Assembly: GCA_964036665.1 (NCBI GenBank)
Contig: OZ038526.1
Location: 4,464,001-4,528,000, forward strand
Source of the DNA: Gordius sp. MW1
Lineage: Eukaryota > Nematomorpha > Gordioida > Gordea > Gordiidae
DNA: 64,000 bases
Direction: 5' to 3'
The translations under genes were made by a program, and so were the position numbers. Shown here in pieces: positions 20,942 through 32,628 of this stretch. The notes under the pieces were generated by a model that worked only from the letters and a program-made list of their open reading frames with translations, ran no database searches and was not told where the DNA came from. How positions within the stretch are numbered: the stretch's first letter is position 1; the number at the start of each line of letters is the position of its first letter.

Positions 20942-22912
20942 ATTGCTATGCAATTTATGGGCTCGTTTTTGGTTGTCCGTTGTCCGTTGATGTCCGTTGA
21001 TGTCCGTTGATGTCAACCCTATCTATTTGCATTGGGTTTATTAGGTTATCGATTTTTTAAATTAATGCATGAGAAAGAGGTGCCCCACCCCTCATCTCTA
21101 CCTCCCTCGCTGTGTTATTTTTTAAATTAATGCATAAGAGGTGCCCCACCCCTAATCTCTATCTCCCTCGCTTTCGGGCGGGGTTGGGTTTTAATTGCTA
21201 CGTTAAATTAATGCATAAGTAATAAGTATATCTATTCGTTTTTGAATTGGGTAACATTGATATTAATTGCTATAATTACCCTATGCCCTCCACTACAAGG
21301 GTTTGGGTTAGAATCTCGGAGTTTTTTTAGACTCTTATGATTGTTCTTATTACTACCATTGATAATAAGACTTTTTGGCCGTCTGCTGGCTGCTGACCAA
21401 TGAAAAAATGACCATTGGCCAAAATGTGAATCCAAGTTTATTTTTTCTTTTTTTTGACTATTATGATTGTTCCTGTTACTACCATTGCTAATACGACTTT
21501 TCGGCCGTCCACTGGCTGCTGACCAAAGAAAAAATGACCATTGGCCAAAATGTGAATCCAAGTTTTTTTTTCGTTTTTTTTTGACTATTATGGTTCCTGT
21601 TACTACCATTGCTATTATGACTTTTTAGCCGTCTGCTGGCTGCTGACCAATGAAATAAATGACCATTGGCCAAAATGTGAATCCAAGTTTATTTTTTCGT
21701 TTTTTTTTGATTATTATGATTGTTCCTGTTACTACCATTGCTATTATGACTTTTTGGCCGTCCGCTGGCTGCTGACCGATGGAAAAATGACCATTGGCCA
21801 AAATGTGATTCCAAGTTTTTTTTTCGTTTTAGTTTCGACTATTACGATTGTTCTTGTTACTATCATTGATAATAAGACTTTTTGGCCGTCCGCTGGCTGC
21901 TGACCAATGAAAAAAATGACCATTGGCTAAAATGTGAATCCGAGTTTATTTTTTCGTTTTTTTTTGACTATTATGATTATTCCTGTTACTACCATTGCTA
22001 TTATGACTTTTTGACCGTCCGCTGGCTCCTGACCGATGGAAAAAATGACCATTGGCCAAAATGTGAATCGAAATTATTTTTTTCGTTTTTTTTGACTATT
22101 ATGATTGTTCCTGTTCCTATCATTGCTATTATGACTTTTTGGCCGTCCGCTAGCTGCTGACCAATGGAATAAAATGACCATTGGCCAAAATGTGATTCGA
22201 AAATTTTTTTTTCGTTTTTTTTTACTATTATGAATTTATATCTACTTTCACCGTGTCCTGGCTGCTGACCAATGGAATAAAATGACCATTGGCCAAAATG
22301 TGATTCGAAAATTATTTTTTCGTTTTTTTTACTCTTATGAATTTATATCCATTTTTACCGTGTGCTGGCTGCTGGCCGATGGAAAAAAATGACCATTGGC
22401 CAAAGTGAGCATCAAATTTTTTTTTCCGTTTTTTTGGCTATCATTGACTTATAGAGTATCTGTTGGTACTAACCAATGGAGATAAAATGACCATTCGCCA
22501 AATTTTTGATTTTTTTAATTAAAAATTGTTCAAATTCAACAAAAATTTCTCCCAACAATTCTGCAAATTCTTAACATTGTGATGTTTTATAATATAATGT
22601 TTGTTAGACCCATAATCACTAAAGGCCGTTAAAACTAATGTAATACGGAACTAGATGCAAACACTAAATCTAACCCTAACCCTTGCCTATATTACATTTT
22701 GCCTATAAATGGAAAATTTGTATAAATAAATAATTAATCATTAGGCATTTAATACCCCCCTATAGGCATTCTCGCCCCTTCCCACCTTTCTCGCCCATAA
22801 ATTGCATAGCAAATATGATACATTTATACGAAGTAAAGATGAGTTGTCCCCCCTTCCCTTCCCCCCTTCCCTTCTCCCCTCCCCCTTCCCATGAGGGCCG
22901 AAGGCCCGAGTT
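20942..22912 (+). mobile_element. Helentron/DINE-1-like non-autonomous element, copy 1
   Basis: Order: 5' motif ATTGCTATGCAATTTATGGG; short GTCCGTTGAT repeats; a B-box-like GGGTTAGAATCTCGG with a T run near 21305; a tandem array (21330-22500); then CCCATAAATTGCATAGCAAAT, the inverse of the 5' motif, at about 22794. A C/T-rich stretch follows, and then a hairpin GAGGGCCGAAGGCCC before GAGTTTT. Subterminal inverted repeats, a tandem-repeat core and a 3' stem-loop are the described layout of Helentron-associated (HINE/DINE-1) elements. No Rep/helicase frame is present. The class is inferred from structure. Confidence 0.62.
21330..22500 (+). repeat. Minisatellite array, ~125-129 bp units shortening to ~98-108 bp
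   Basis: Marked by GACCATTGGCCAAAATGTGA at about 21410, 21536, 21661, 21789, 21918, 22047, 22176, 22284 and 22391, with a decayed unit at 22489. The step is 125-129 bp, then 98-108 bp. Each unit pairs GACCAATGG with CCATTGGCC, so it can fold, and contains a TTTTTTCGTTTTTTTT tract and 'ttactaccattgctattatgac'. Open frames on either strand here are repeat translations, not genes. The same unit recurs in fewer copies at 38570-38850, 44830-45110, 53510-53680 and, inverted, 57160-57560. Confidence 0.88.
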
Positions 22913-23259
22913 TTAATTATTTGTTTTTGAATATAACTTTTAATTATAATATAAAGCCCAAATATTTGTTTAAAAAATGCAATTTAACGGTTTGTAGCCT
23001 AATATAAACTTTAAATGATATTAGAAATGAGGATCACTATCAAATTCTATATAATTACGAAAGATTTAGCTTTAATTTTTGTTAGTATCTTCTAAACGTA
23101 TTAAAAAACCAAAAAAGTATGACACTTTACTTTTCACTCTTTTGAATCTACCAATTCATTAATTGATTTCAAAATTGATTTATATTATCCTATCATAGCA
23201 GAATTAAACATAAGATTTTCGGAAATTAATTGTAATTTATATATGTCCTTAGAAGGTTT

Positions 23260-23416
23260 CATGGACGTAGCCAGCATTTGAATTAGAGAGGGGCAATAAT
23301 GATTTAAGGAGGAACAAAATGATTATTTTTTTAAATTTCAGCCATAATTTTAATAAATTTCATCAAATTTTTGAATTTAGAGGGGGCGGCCCCCCCCCCT
23401 CCTCGCTACGCCCATG
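23260..23416. mobile_element. CATGGGCGTAGCCAG-type MITE with perfect 8-bp target duplication
   Basis: 157 bp from CATGGACGTAGCCAGCA to CTCGCTACGCCCATG, with GAAGGTTT on both sides (23252-23259, 23417-23424). The core matches the ATG3-intron copy. It lies within the 20781-25070 element and is younger than it. Confidence 0.9.
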
Positions 23417-23424
23417 GAAGGTTT

Positions 23425-24930
23425 AAACCCTTCATACCCTTTTTTAAATCTCTTTTATCAGAAGTAATTAACCATTATGAATGAAAACTGCCAGATGCCA
23501 ATAATAATGGCAAAATTATATAATATATTATAATTCCTAATAAATTGCAATGAGATTTTTCACCTATTACAATTTTGCTCTCAATAGTGTTTCTAATTTT
23601 ATTATTTTGACTAAAATAATTTTAACTATCCCAATAACTTCATGTTCATGCGAAGGATCGTTCTCATTGCTAAAATGGATTAAAACTATCTTTGTTCCAT
23701 AATAAGACAAGATAGGTTATCTTCCTTAGCTTTATTAAGCTTAGAAACATGACTTTATAAATGATTCGTTTGCAACATAGAATAAAAGGCGTAATGAACT
23801 ACTATTAAAAGACTAATTTTAATATTTAAGGAAAAATCACCTGGGCTTTTAAACTTGTTTTAAATACTTTTAAAATATATTTAAATATTATTAAATTTAC
23901 GAAAATTCCATCCTGGATTAAATTTAATTGTCCATCTCACATGCTTATTGTTACATATCTTGCATTTTTTTATGTACCACATGCACATATAAAGCCAATG
24001 AATTTTCAAAAAATAGTTTGTGCCCCTTTTTCCCCCCTTATTAGTGATATCCCATCAAAAGTTTGATAAATTAATATTAATAACAAATTCATGAGACAAT
24101 TGTAAACGCATCCAAACTTTCAAGGGATAAAAATCTCAAAAAATTTACTTTTGGTGAGCCATGGATTCAACAAAATGTACACCAACGCTAAGTTGTTCTG
24201 TGCATCTCACATCTCTAATTTCATCTAAAATTTATCAAGTAAAATTTTACTCATTTAATTCTGACAGAATATTTTTAAGGTTCATTTAGCCTTTAAATTT
24301 ATTAGTTCATTTTAAATTTTAGGTCATGTAAGGGGGGGGGGGGGGGGGTTGTGCAAATATATCTATATTATCATCAGGGGCAATAACTTCTAAATTAAAT
24401 ACTCATTCTCGTACGAATTTTAATTTCATGATTAATTTTTATTTTATGTTATAATTACGCCTTTTAAGGATCTAGCCTTAAAAAAGGCTTTTAAATGTTC
24501 TCATTGTTTTCCTGATATAAATGCTGCAATATTGCATATGTAAAATTAAAATTTGTTATATACAGGGCCAAGATTTTTTGGGGTTGTGGCAATAAAATAT
24601 TATTATAAAAACTTTGTTGTATAGTTTTTTTACTATTTGTATTATTTTTTAAAATGTCAACAATTTCTTGTCAATATCTCCGTTCCACCTTGTGCCCTTA
24701 CAAATTTACACAAAAACTTATTATACCAAGTGAAATTTTCTATATTGTTTCAACTACATTAGTGTTTTATTTATGAATAAATTTTATTTATTTTATGCCC
24801 TAAAAACATGCGGTCTAAGACATACCAGTGTTATGTTATTAGAAAAAATACACAAAGTAGTAGCGGAATTTTAAGTTTGCCCAACGCTTATGAGGGAAAT
24901 TTTTTTCATTTGCGTTTGACCCATGGTCGT
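23425..24930. other. AT-rich interior of the 4.3 kb TIR element
   Basis: No transposase or exon is visible. It contains a run of about 16 G near 24332 and, at about 24922, a degraded CCATGGTCGTATCCAGG end of the 23260-type MITE. Bases 22913-23259 are likewise featureless. Confidence 0.4.
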
Positions 24931-25078
24931 ATCCAGGTTTGGATGAGGGGGGACATAATTTTTTTTTATTTTTAAGGGTATTTGTAGTTAATTTTTTTTT
25001 GTCCCCCCCCCCTATGGTTTGACCAGCTCAGCCCCCCCCCCCCAAGGCAAAAAGGCTAGCTACGCCACTGGGAGTAGG

Positions 25079-25228
25079 GGCAAAAAGTTGGGTAATAATT
25101 CAACATGACTGGGTCGAACGAGAATTTTAAAAACGCAACCACAAATTCATTAAATTTATAAAAACATTTAGTTTGAGGGGGGGGGCAGCTGCCCCGCCTA
25201 AACCCATATTTATTTTCTTAATAATTGG
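25079..25228. repeat. Right half of tandem-repeat copy 2, displaced by the 4.3 kb insertion
   Basis: It resumes GGCAAAAAGTTGGGTAATAA, collinear with copy 1 at about 20480. The sequence ends at CCGCCTAAACCCATATTTAT and the start of a third unit (GGCATTG...), which then diverges. Confidence 0.8.
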
Positions 25229-26365
25229 CATTGTTGTTTTGCATTTTAAAAATTCACTATTTTGAATATATGAATGAATAAGAAGGTAATTATAGCCTCG
25301 GTCTCAATCTATGGTCTCAATAGCCCCATGGTTAAATTATTTCTTTGAGGGTTGTTTGACAGTTATTTAGACAAAAGTGTTTATTCCTAGCACTTTATTA
25401 ACAAAAATTCCCACTCTATCACACAAAACTTGTTTGAGTCCTATAAAACTTCGAAAAAGATATATAAAGAAAGAGCTTTTAGCCCCGAAAACCTTATTTT
25501 GAATCTAATATTTTCCCTTTATAATTTCGCAAAAAACTTTTAACGCCTGAAAAGAGCCTTTATAAAGTACGTTATATATATGAATTTGGCTGGGTAAAAT
25601 TCACAGAAAATATTTAAGAAGATATGCATAATAGACACGTATAACCCCAATCTTCCCTAATAGATGCATGGAAATTGATTTAAGTTCTATAAAATGAAAA
25701 AGTTTAAACCCATTTTAAAAATTGAAAGAATTTTAATAAGGCATATAATTCATTTAGCCATCAAAACTGCAGATTGTAAGAAACTATTCAAAAAACACAA
25801 AGTAGGAGCTGGATAAATATTAAGTAACAATTTTCAGTTTTTTCACTATATTTTATCAACATTATATAACAAATAATTTTAAACACCATTTAAAATAATA
25901 TATGTTACTTAAGAAATTTCAAAAAGAATGGCACAAAAATTTTATTATTGAACAAAAAAAGGTCTATAAGTCAAAAAATAATTGCATGTTGCTTGTTTAA
26001 AATCCTAAATTGAAAAGCTTTGAATTAGGAGGTGTGAAGGGAGGCAAATCCTTTTTATAAATGGTTAACTTGTAAATTTTGCCAAATATGAAGGCCTGCA
26101 TTCCTTTAACTGGCTGTACCAAATGATGTCTTATAATTAATTGTATATTATATAAACTTGATTTGCCTAAATTAGCGAGTTCTCAACACAACTTCCAGAT
26201 TTATTTGTATATAAAAAATAGCTCTTCACATCTTTGAAGATAACATGTAATTAAAGTAAAAAATGACAATAATAATATAAATATTCTTTATAAAAACTTA
26301 ACAATTGCACACTTAAAATTTAACTGCCTGCATTTAAGTTTAACATACAATCTTCAGAGAACCAT
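25229..26365. other. AT-rich spacer 3' of the OXLD1-like gene
   Basis: No open frame or repeat boundary that I can support. The last ~200 bases before 26366 should include the 3' UTR of the minus-strand OXLD1-like gene. Confidence 0.35.
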
Positions 26366-26738
26366 TTAATGATGAAAAATGTCTTTTGCACTATCAATTT
26401 CCATTTTAATGAAACATTTTACAGTGTAATCCGGAATTTTTTCTATCTCAAGTAAAGTCCTTTTATACCCAACTATTTCCATATATTTAAGTAAATCCTT
26501 GGTATAACTAATCCACACACATTCTTGGCAACCTAAACCACAGCAAAAAATAGGTATTTCAGGGGGCGCAACAGTTTGAATTGTATTTGAAGGTCCATGT
26601 AAAGAACCACTATTAAAAACTAATCACAGGTACTTATTTAATTTTTACAAACATACATGATTCACTTCTTTGGGCACAAAAGACCTTTGCATTATTACAT
26701 GTTTGCCTATATCTAAGTAAAAACAGTAAAAAATTCAT
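26366..26738 (-). CDS. OXLD1: OXLD1-like oxidoreductase-like domain protein (2 exons)
   Basis: Minus-strand exon 1 is 26738-26657 and exon 2 is 26619-26366, joined across a 37-bp intron (GTATGT...GATTAG, phase 1), giving 111 residues. Exon 2 carries the oxidoreductase-like domain signature: APPEIPIFCCGLGCQECVW, then SYTKDLLKY, and a C-terminal CFIKMEID close to the FL.MEI end of vertebrate OXLD1. The CC..GC..CVW cysteines look set to bind a metal, though the biochemical role is not established. Exon 1 (MNFLLFLLRYRQ...) is hydrophobic and basic with no acidic residue until its last codons, as expected of a mitochondrial targeting sequence; human OXLD1 is reported as mitochondrial. The exon 2 acceptor is the upstream AG of two, because it keeps phase with the strong GTATGT donor. 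Exon 1 is the weaker half of the model. Confidence 0.8.
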
Positions 26739-26866
26739 ACAAATGGAAATTTATTCTAAAATCCATATGGTTAATGTCATATGCTAAATATCATACGAAC
26801 ACCGTCAAAATAGCACAGAAAACGCAGATACTCGTGGAGATTTGGCAGGGATTAATATTCTCGCGG

Positions 26867-27003
26867 CATCGGCGTAACCAGGGGGAAGGGCAGGGGCCCC
26901 CCTCTACGAGAGAAAAAAAATTTTTAATGCAAAAACTTTGAAAAATTAAATTGAACTTTTAAACGTTTTGCCCCCCCCCCATCCAAACCTGGCTACGCCC
27001 ATG
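26867..27003. mobile_element. CATGGGCGTAGCCAG-type MITE next to the OXLD1-like gene
   Basis: It runs from CATCGGCGTAACCAGGGGG to CCTGGCTACGCCCATG. The flanks TCTCGCGG and TCTCGTGG form an 8-bp duplication with one mismatch. The core contains C and A tracts and differs from the 23260 copy, so the ends define the family better than the middle. Confidence 0.85.
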
Positions 27004-28403
27004 TCTCGTGGGGCTTAGGAACTGGTCGCGCGAGTCTTTTGGCGTGAAGAGCCCATTATAATGGGCTTGCCTCCGGGCCTTGCATAACTTTAAATTTCGG
27101 TCATCTATGCATAAGAAAAATATAGGCGAAGGAAAAAAAACCCGAGATCGATAATGAAACACAAATAATTTTAAGATTAATGGCCAGTAAATAAAGGCAA
27201 GTACTTCAGGGAAAAGGTGTCAAATGTTTCCTGAGGGCTTGGCTGCAGTATTTATAGTAGTTGATGTGGCGTAGGCATGATTTAGGGGGGGGGGAGTTTA
27301 AAATGTTTAGGTATACTCCTAAACAAAATTTTATTAAGAGTATATACATCAGTAGCGGACCAAAGGGGCAGGGTTGGTTTAATTTTTCAACTTTAAACAA
27401 ACATACGATGTATTCTTGATAAAAATGCATTTATCCCTAGTATTATGCTTATACTAGAAAAGGCGTTTAAATTTAAATTAATTAAATTTTATGAACCAAT
27501 TTCGCCTGTGGCCTTTACTGGAAGGATGCAATTTTTAAGAGCATTTTTTCATTTTTTTGAGTATGCCAATAAGGGGCATTGTTTGAGCAAGAGATAAGTA
27601 CGGGCCTTTTAACCTTAATTGCCACCAGTACGCAAAAATTAGAAACCCGATCCCGCCCTGATCTCTCAGGATTAAATTATAGGCCCAAGCCGGGCACACA
27701 ATTTTGCAAAGCATTGGACCACTCAGGATCCTACTCAAAAAATCCTTTTATATTCTGCTTTTAAAATGCAAATTTCTTGACAATATAAAAATTATCATTA
27801 TTTCCATTAAAATATTTAATAGTCGTCATATTAATCATCAGTCTTAAACGGGATTTATTTATTTCACCAACCTACCACCGTTTAACTTTCACTTGTAGGT
27901 TGCTGTCTAAAACCTTTAGGCATATAAAATGGACTATGCAAGATTAATTTTATATAAAAATTGCCTAGTTTTGTTAAGCTTTTCTATCTATAGAATATTC
28001 AAACTTTCGGTCTGTAGTGATATGAATTATGATAACTTCGTTATTGTTAACGATATTTAATTCTAATGTACATATGTATTCTTTGTGGAGGGATACCATG
28101 TCTTTATGTTGCTGTTGTTAAATTATCATATGGATTTAATTTGAATAAACGTATTCGTATCTTTACACGGTCCACTTATCTCCATGAATAAACGATAAAA
28201 AATTAATATTGAGATAGAATTTATTTCCTTTTTTTTAAAACGTGCACTTGGGACGAAAAATTTTGTAAAAATGGTTTTAGATTAAGTATAATTAATTAAA
28301 ATAATTAATTAATTATCAGCACAGCATTAACAAGTGTCCTATAATATTGAGTTTTTTCATATGCTTTGAAATTTTTTTTGCTGTTTAATAATTTATAACA
28401 AGT
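27004..28403. other. Spacer, nothing coding recognised
   Basis: It holds a 9-G run near 27284, GC-rich hAT-end-like words near 27645-27690 (CCCGATCCCGCCCTGA, GGCCCAAGCCGGGC), and AT-rich filler. Short open frames here have no support. Confidence 0.35.
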
Positions 28404-28411
28404 ATAACTGG

Positions 28412-30989
28412 TAGAGCTGTTAAAAGTTCCTTTTAAAAAGGAACTTGCCAAGTTCCAGTTCCTTTGCCTAAAATGGAACTTGTTCCAGTTCCTAGTTCCT
28501 CATTTTAAAAAGGAACTAGTTCCAGTTCAGTTCCTTTGAAGTTCCTTTTTTGATTTTTTTTTAAAATGTACAAACATCTTTTATTAATTCATAAAACAAT
28601 ATATTATATATTACATATAAAAATCATCAGGTAATAAATGTTTATTTGATTTTAACAAAATATTATTTTCGAAATTGTCATCTAAAAGACAAATAAAATT
28701 TCTCCCAAGCTAAATAATCTTTCCACCGGGGCACTTGATGGTAGTGGCGTATTATATTTAATAAATTATTTTTTTAAATGGTTAGAAAGCAAAAAACGTT
28801 CAATTGATTCATTCTTTTCATCATTTTTTAATTCAAAAAAATCCATTTCTGATGAACTAGGTCCAGCCTGTTGAGATTTAGGAACAAACAAATTGATATC
28901 CTCTAAAATATTTGCTTTTATGTTCGCAGCGCATTCTATGCGAATCCAATTCCAATCTGTTTTAAAAGCAGGATGGAGAATAGCCGCCGACAGATTTTCT
29001 TTGCTAAAAAGATTCAAAAATCTATTAATTAGCTAGACTAGACGTTATAAATAATATTAAACCTGTTATTAATGCCTTGAGTAATAGCATCTTTTAATGG
29101 CTTACACCATTTCAATGAGCCCATAGATTCAATTTTCATCAATATTTAAGTGATTGTTGGGGTATAATATGCAAGATACATATAGTTTTGCCCTTCCAAA
29201 AACTCAATTGCCTTTGCAATTGGTTCCATGACCTTTAAAAACCATTTTAAAATAATGCTAATGTTTAAATTAAAATAAAATTTTACATCGCAATATTCTG
29301 CAATGAAATCACATTCATCTGATGTGAACTTTTGAAGATTCAGCTTGTCACATACACTTTGTAACCCATCAAATTGTCCCTTTAGAATAGAAGTTATGTG
29401 CCTCATCGAATTATATAAGGAATTCCATCTTGTAATTACAGGACATATAAAATAACAACCAAGTTGTTTTTTAATCAACTCAGCAGCATGAGTTGATCTA
29501 CCTTGCAAGTTCCACAACTGCTGGCATTTGTGCACTACCAATGAGCATATTTTTTTATACTTTTCATGGGTATTTATGTATTTCGTCACATCAGTTGTAG
29601 CAATCAAATTCAACGTGTGGCAAGCACACCTTCTATGTGTAGGAAGAAAGTCATAATCCAAGAAATTATGATCAACCAGACCTTCATCATTTAAAATGTC
29701 ATCTATTGATATATGCTCCACATCACTATTTTCTGATGAATTCTCATTAAAGGCAAATAACCTAAAGATGTTTGAGTTAGAATTGTAACTTATAATAATG
29801 CTTTAACAAAGTTGGTTGCATTATCGGTTATCGTGCATACATTTTTATTCTGTATTTCATATTCTTTGAATATTGAAATCAAAGTCTTGCATAAAACATC
29901 GAAAGTATGTCTGCCCTCTAATCTTCTACAGGCCAAAATGGCAGTAACCCTTCTAAGAGTTTTGTCATCTATCCAATGAACTGTGACTCCTATAAATGAG
30001 CTAATAATTATAAAGAGACTCTTTAAATATAATTACCGGTTATATGCAGTCCAACAATCAGCAGTTGTACAAACATGAGAAACTACAAGGAGTTTTTCTT
30101 TAAAACTCTTTCATTTTCATTACATATATTTTGATTCTGGATGTTAATGTTTGTCTGCATAGGATTTTAATATTGGGTTTAAAAGTTGCTAGAAGTTTTA
30201 GAAAGTCCTCATTATCTACCAATGAAAATGGATGATTTCCATTTATTATAAATTTAATGATAGCATCATTAATCTTCTCTTTAGTAAGTGATGCTGATGA
30301 AGATTTGATAGTTAGCCGTTGTAATTATCTTTCTCACTACCATTAACTTGTTGTTGCTTTAACTTCACATATTCTTGATTATGCAATCTCTAAAATATAA
30401 TTTATAATAAATATATAAAATTATTGACCTTGAGGTGACGCCAAATATTTGCGGTAGAAGATATCGACGTAGATATACTTCTGGGTTTTGGAGAGTATAA
30501 TTTGCATTTGAGAGTTACTGATTTTGCATCCTTTTGAATAAGCGTAAAAATATTCTCAAATAAAAGCCAGGTATATTTTCAGGTTTAATTATGTCATAAT
30601 ATCTAAACTCAAAAGATTATATATTTAATATTTATAATATAAACTTACTATTACTAGGAATATGATAAAAATTAAAAACTAAATGAACTTTACATAAATT
30701 ACCATATGTCAAAAAATTTATTTAACAAACACTACCGTGAATCAAATACTAAATAATATTTAAATTTAAAATTAATTAAAAAATTTTTAATGCAAATTGA
30801 AATTGGCAAAAGGAACTTAAAATGAACTTGTAAATAGTTCCTTTTGCGATAAATTGAGAAAAAAAGGAACTAGTTCCAGTTCCAGTTCCTCATTTTAAAA
30901 AGGAACTTATTAGTTCCTTTTTTTTTAAAAAAAGGAACTAGTTCCAGGAACTAGTTCCAGGAACTAGTTCCTTAGAACTAACAGCTCGA
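28412..30989 (-). mobile_element. hAT transposon with broken transposase and GGAACTAGTTCC subterminal repeats
   Basis: The ends TAGAGCTGTTA and TAACAGCTCGA are inverted. The flanks ATAACTGG and ATTACTGG form an 8-bp duplication with one mismatch. Many AAGGAACTAGTTCC words crowd both ends, as hAT transposase-binding repeats do. Minus-strand transposase pieces appear in family order: a BED-finger-like remnant (about 30560-30430), TTADCWTAYNR (near 30050), a stretch around 29980-29800 with [18 protein letters not shown], then CACHTLNLIATTDV and TRWNSLYNSMRHI (29721-29146). The C-terminal dimerisation region follows, with PSSAPVERLFSLG (near 28740). Frameshifts and stops mean it is inactive. Confidence 0.9.
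29146..29721 (-). pseudogene. hAT transposase central fragment
   Basis: This is the longest open piece of the transposase at 28412-30989. RCACHTLNLIATTDV and the invariant RWNS (TRWNSLYNSMRHI) place it in the RNase H-like catalytic core of hAT proteins, between the first and last acidic residues. Coding continues out of frame to the left at 29017-28766 (HPAFKTDWNW) and to the right at 30010-29800. Confidence 0.85.
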
Positions 30990-31074
30990 ATTACTGGTAA
31001 TAAATAATAATTGGTCGGAAGTTATAATTCTTATATATTTTGAAAGCTAAATGTGTAATTTAAACTTAAGAATA

Positions 31075-31556
31075 GTCGAAACTTCTTAATCGCAAATCGG
31101 ATTATCTCGAAAATCTTTTAATCGCGAAGTTAACCGCCATTTTTTTAAACGATAATATTAACAAAAACATCGTTTATTGACAAATCGCTTAATAGTACAA
31201 TATCGGATATTTACAAACATTTTTGAGTCCTTAAATCAACCAGATAATTATATAACAATCTGTAAATATAATTCATTAGCCATAACCGAATGTTTTCCTA
31301 ATATTTACGATTCTTAACTTTTTAATTTATTTATCTCACCTTCACAAAATATGTAATTTTCTTTACCTAAATATATTCATATTATTAATATAAGGCCAAA
31401 GAAATTCAAATTCTGAAAAACATATCGTTTTATTGCGAAGCGTAAGAAATGAATATTTAATATAATGTACATATCCTTTTATTTTAATCGCGAAATATCG
31501 ATTAATCTAGAATTTTTTTCCAGGCCCAAGGCTTTGCAATTAAACGGGTTTGACTG
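31075..31556. mobile_element. Tc1/pogo-like MITE, copy 2 (opposite orientation to 1001-1524)
   Basis: GTCGAAACTTCTTAATCGC at the left and GGGTTTGACTG followed by TA at the right mirror the copy at 1001-1524. The two leading bases of the left end are lost or mutated (TAGTC instead of TACAGTC). Interior 'ttaaccgccattttttt' and 'cgttttattgcgaagcg' are shared between the copies. Confidence 0.72.
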
Positions 31557-31751
31557 TATTTTTAAATAAACAATGGTAAGTATAGCAAGCATTAAATAAT
31601 AATTGAACCAATATATGATTGTTTTAATTTTATTTATTGGAGTTGATAAAGGTTATCTTAACTTAAATATATATTATAAATGAATTTATTAACTAGCAGA
31701 GGGCCGGCCAAGCGTTTCTTAAGCTAAATCTACAATTGTAAAAATGAAAAA

Positions 31752-31775
31752 CGAGCCCATAAATTGCATAGCAAT
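31752..31775 (-). mobile_element. Isolated 5' end of the Helentron-like family
   Basis: ATTGCTATGCAATTTATGGG, then CTCG, on the minus strand, followed by a T-rich stretch; this matches the 5' termini at 20942 and 49868. No tandem core or 3' hairpin follows, so it is a 5' fragment. Confidence 0.55.
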
Positions 31776-31783
31776 TAATTAGT

Positions 31784-32184
31784 ATTTGTAATAATGAATT
31801 ATAGGTAGGGAATTTAAATATTTAAAAATGTACTTTCATGTAAATAAACAGAATAACTCATTTTATAAAAATCAATTAAACTGGCAAGTTTTTTTAGACT
31901 TTGATAATAATATAATTTATAAATAGTTGGAAATATAGAAGGCATTACAACATGCAAACATATAAAATCAGTATATTGCGTTATAAATAGATTATACCTT
32001 GCGCATGGTATGTAATTTGAGGATGCTAGGGCCTATGAAGCGGAGGGTTGTTTATATTCTTTTGCCTTATTTGGTTCGGTTCTATTTGATTTCATAATTA
32101 AATTCCCTCCCGGATCGAACCAACTCTTCCAAATGGTCGCCCGCCCATGCCCGAATTATCAGAGCTGCCATAAATTTCCGCCTG
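31784..32184. other. AT-rich spacer before the second LTR element
   Basis: Nothing coding. CGCCCGCCCATGCCCGAATT at about 32142-32161 resembles hAT-type GC-rich subterminal repeats. Confidence 0.35.
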
Positions 32185-32189
32185 ATAAA

Positions 32190-32628
32190 TTTTCATATTT
32201 GAATTGGGGGAAATATTGGTCCCTACTGTGTAAACCTTGTCCCCCCCAAAAGGGGGACTCACCATTTAATTCTTTCTTTAGGTCCTTTATGTATTTTATT
32301 TATCTCCAAGAATAAATTTATTAATGAATAAAATCACGCAACTCTCGAGTATGTAAAAATCAAAGATCCGTATTGATAGAAATAACAAATACGTATAAGC
32401 GCGTCGGGGGGGGGGGGGATAACATACGCGTACTAGAAATTAAATGTAAAGGAATAAAGTTCTATGTATATATTCAGTACACAGATGTTACAATCAATTA
32501 ACCTTTTGTGTCAGGGGGCATGGGGGAAAGAAAAAGTAACATACGTACCACGTATAGTGAGCGGCGGCGTTTCTTTTTATAAAAGAACAGGGGGGGGGGA
32601 AGATATCCTCGTATCTCCGGATACGATA
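32190..32628 (-). repeat. LTR (3' on the minus strand)
   Basis: Partner of 33359-33796. Both contain two G-homopolymer runs whose length differs slightly between the copies, a GATATCCTCGTATC word and AAGCGCGTCGGGGG. Confidence 0.86.

Larger units (their letters stand above)
20781..25070. mobile_element. 4.3 kb TIR element (CAGTGGCGTAGCTAG ends) with perfect 8-bp target duplication
   Basis: The left end is CAGTGGCGTAGCTAGGGGGG and the right end is CTAGCTACGCCACTG. GGAGTAGG occurs on both sides (20773-20780 and 25071-25078). The insertion splits copy 2 of a tandem repeat whose copy 1 shows the site before insertion. The 8-bp duplication suggests hAT. No transposase is recognisable. The interior carries a Helentron-like element (20942-22912), a MITE (23260-23416), an AT-rich filler and long G and C runs. 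Confidence 0.88.

Noticed and set aside
20770..21000. Gly/Pro-rich small protein starting MGVGSGVARGG
   Set aside because: It spans the TIR end and homopolymer C run of the 4.3 kb element; composition artefact.
21330..22500. CRISPR-like array or coding region in the 125-bp repeats
   Set aside because: Repeat units are long, contiguous and diverged without unique spacers, the genome is eukaryotic, and frames are simple repeat translations.
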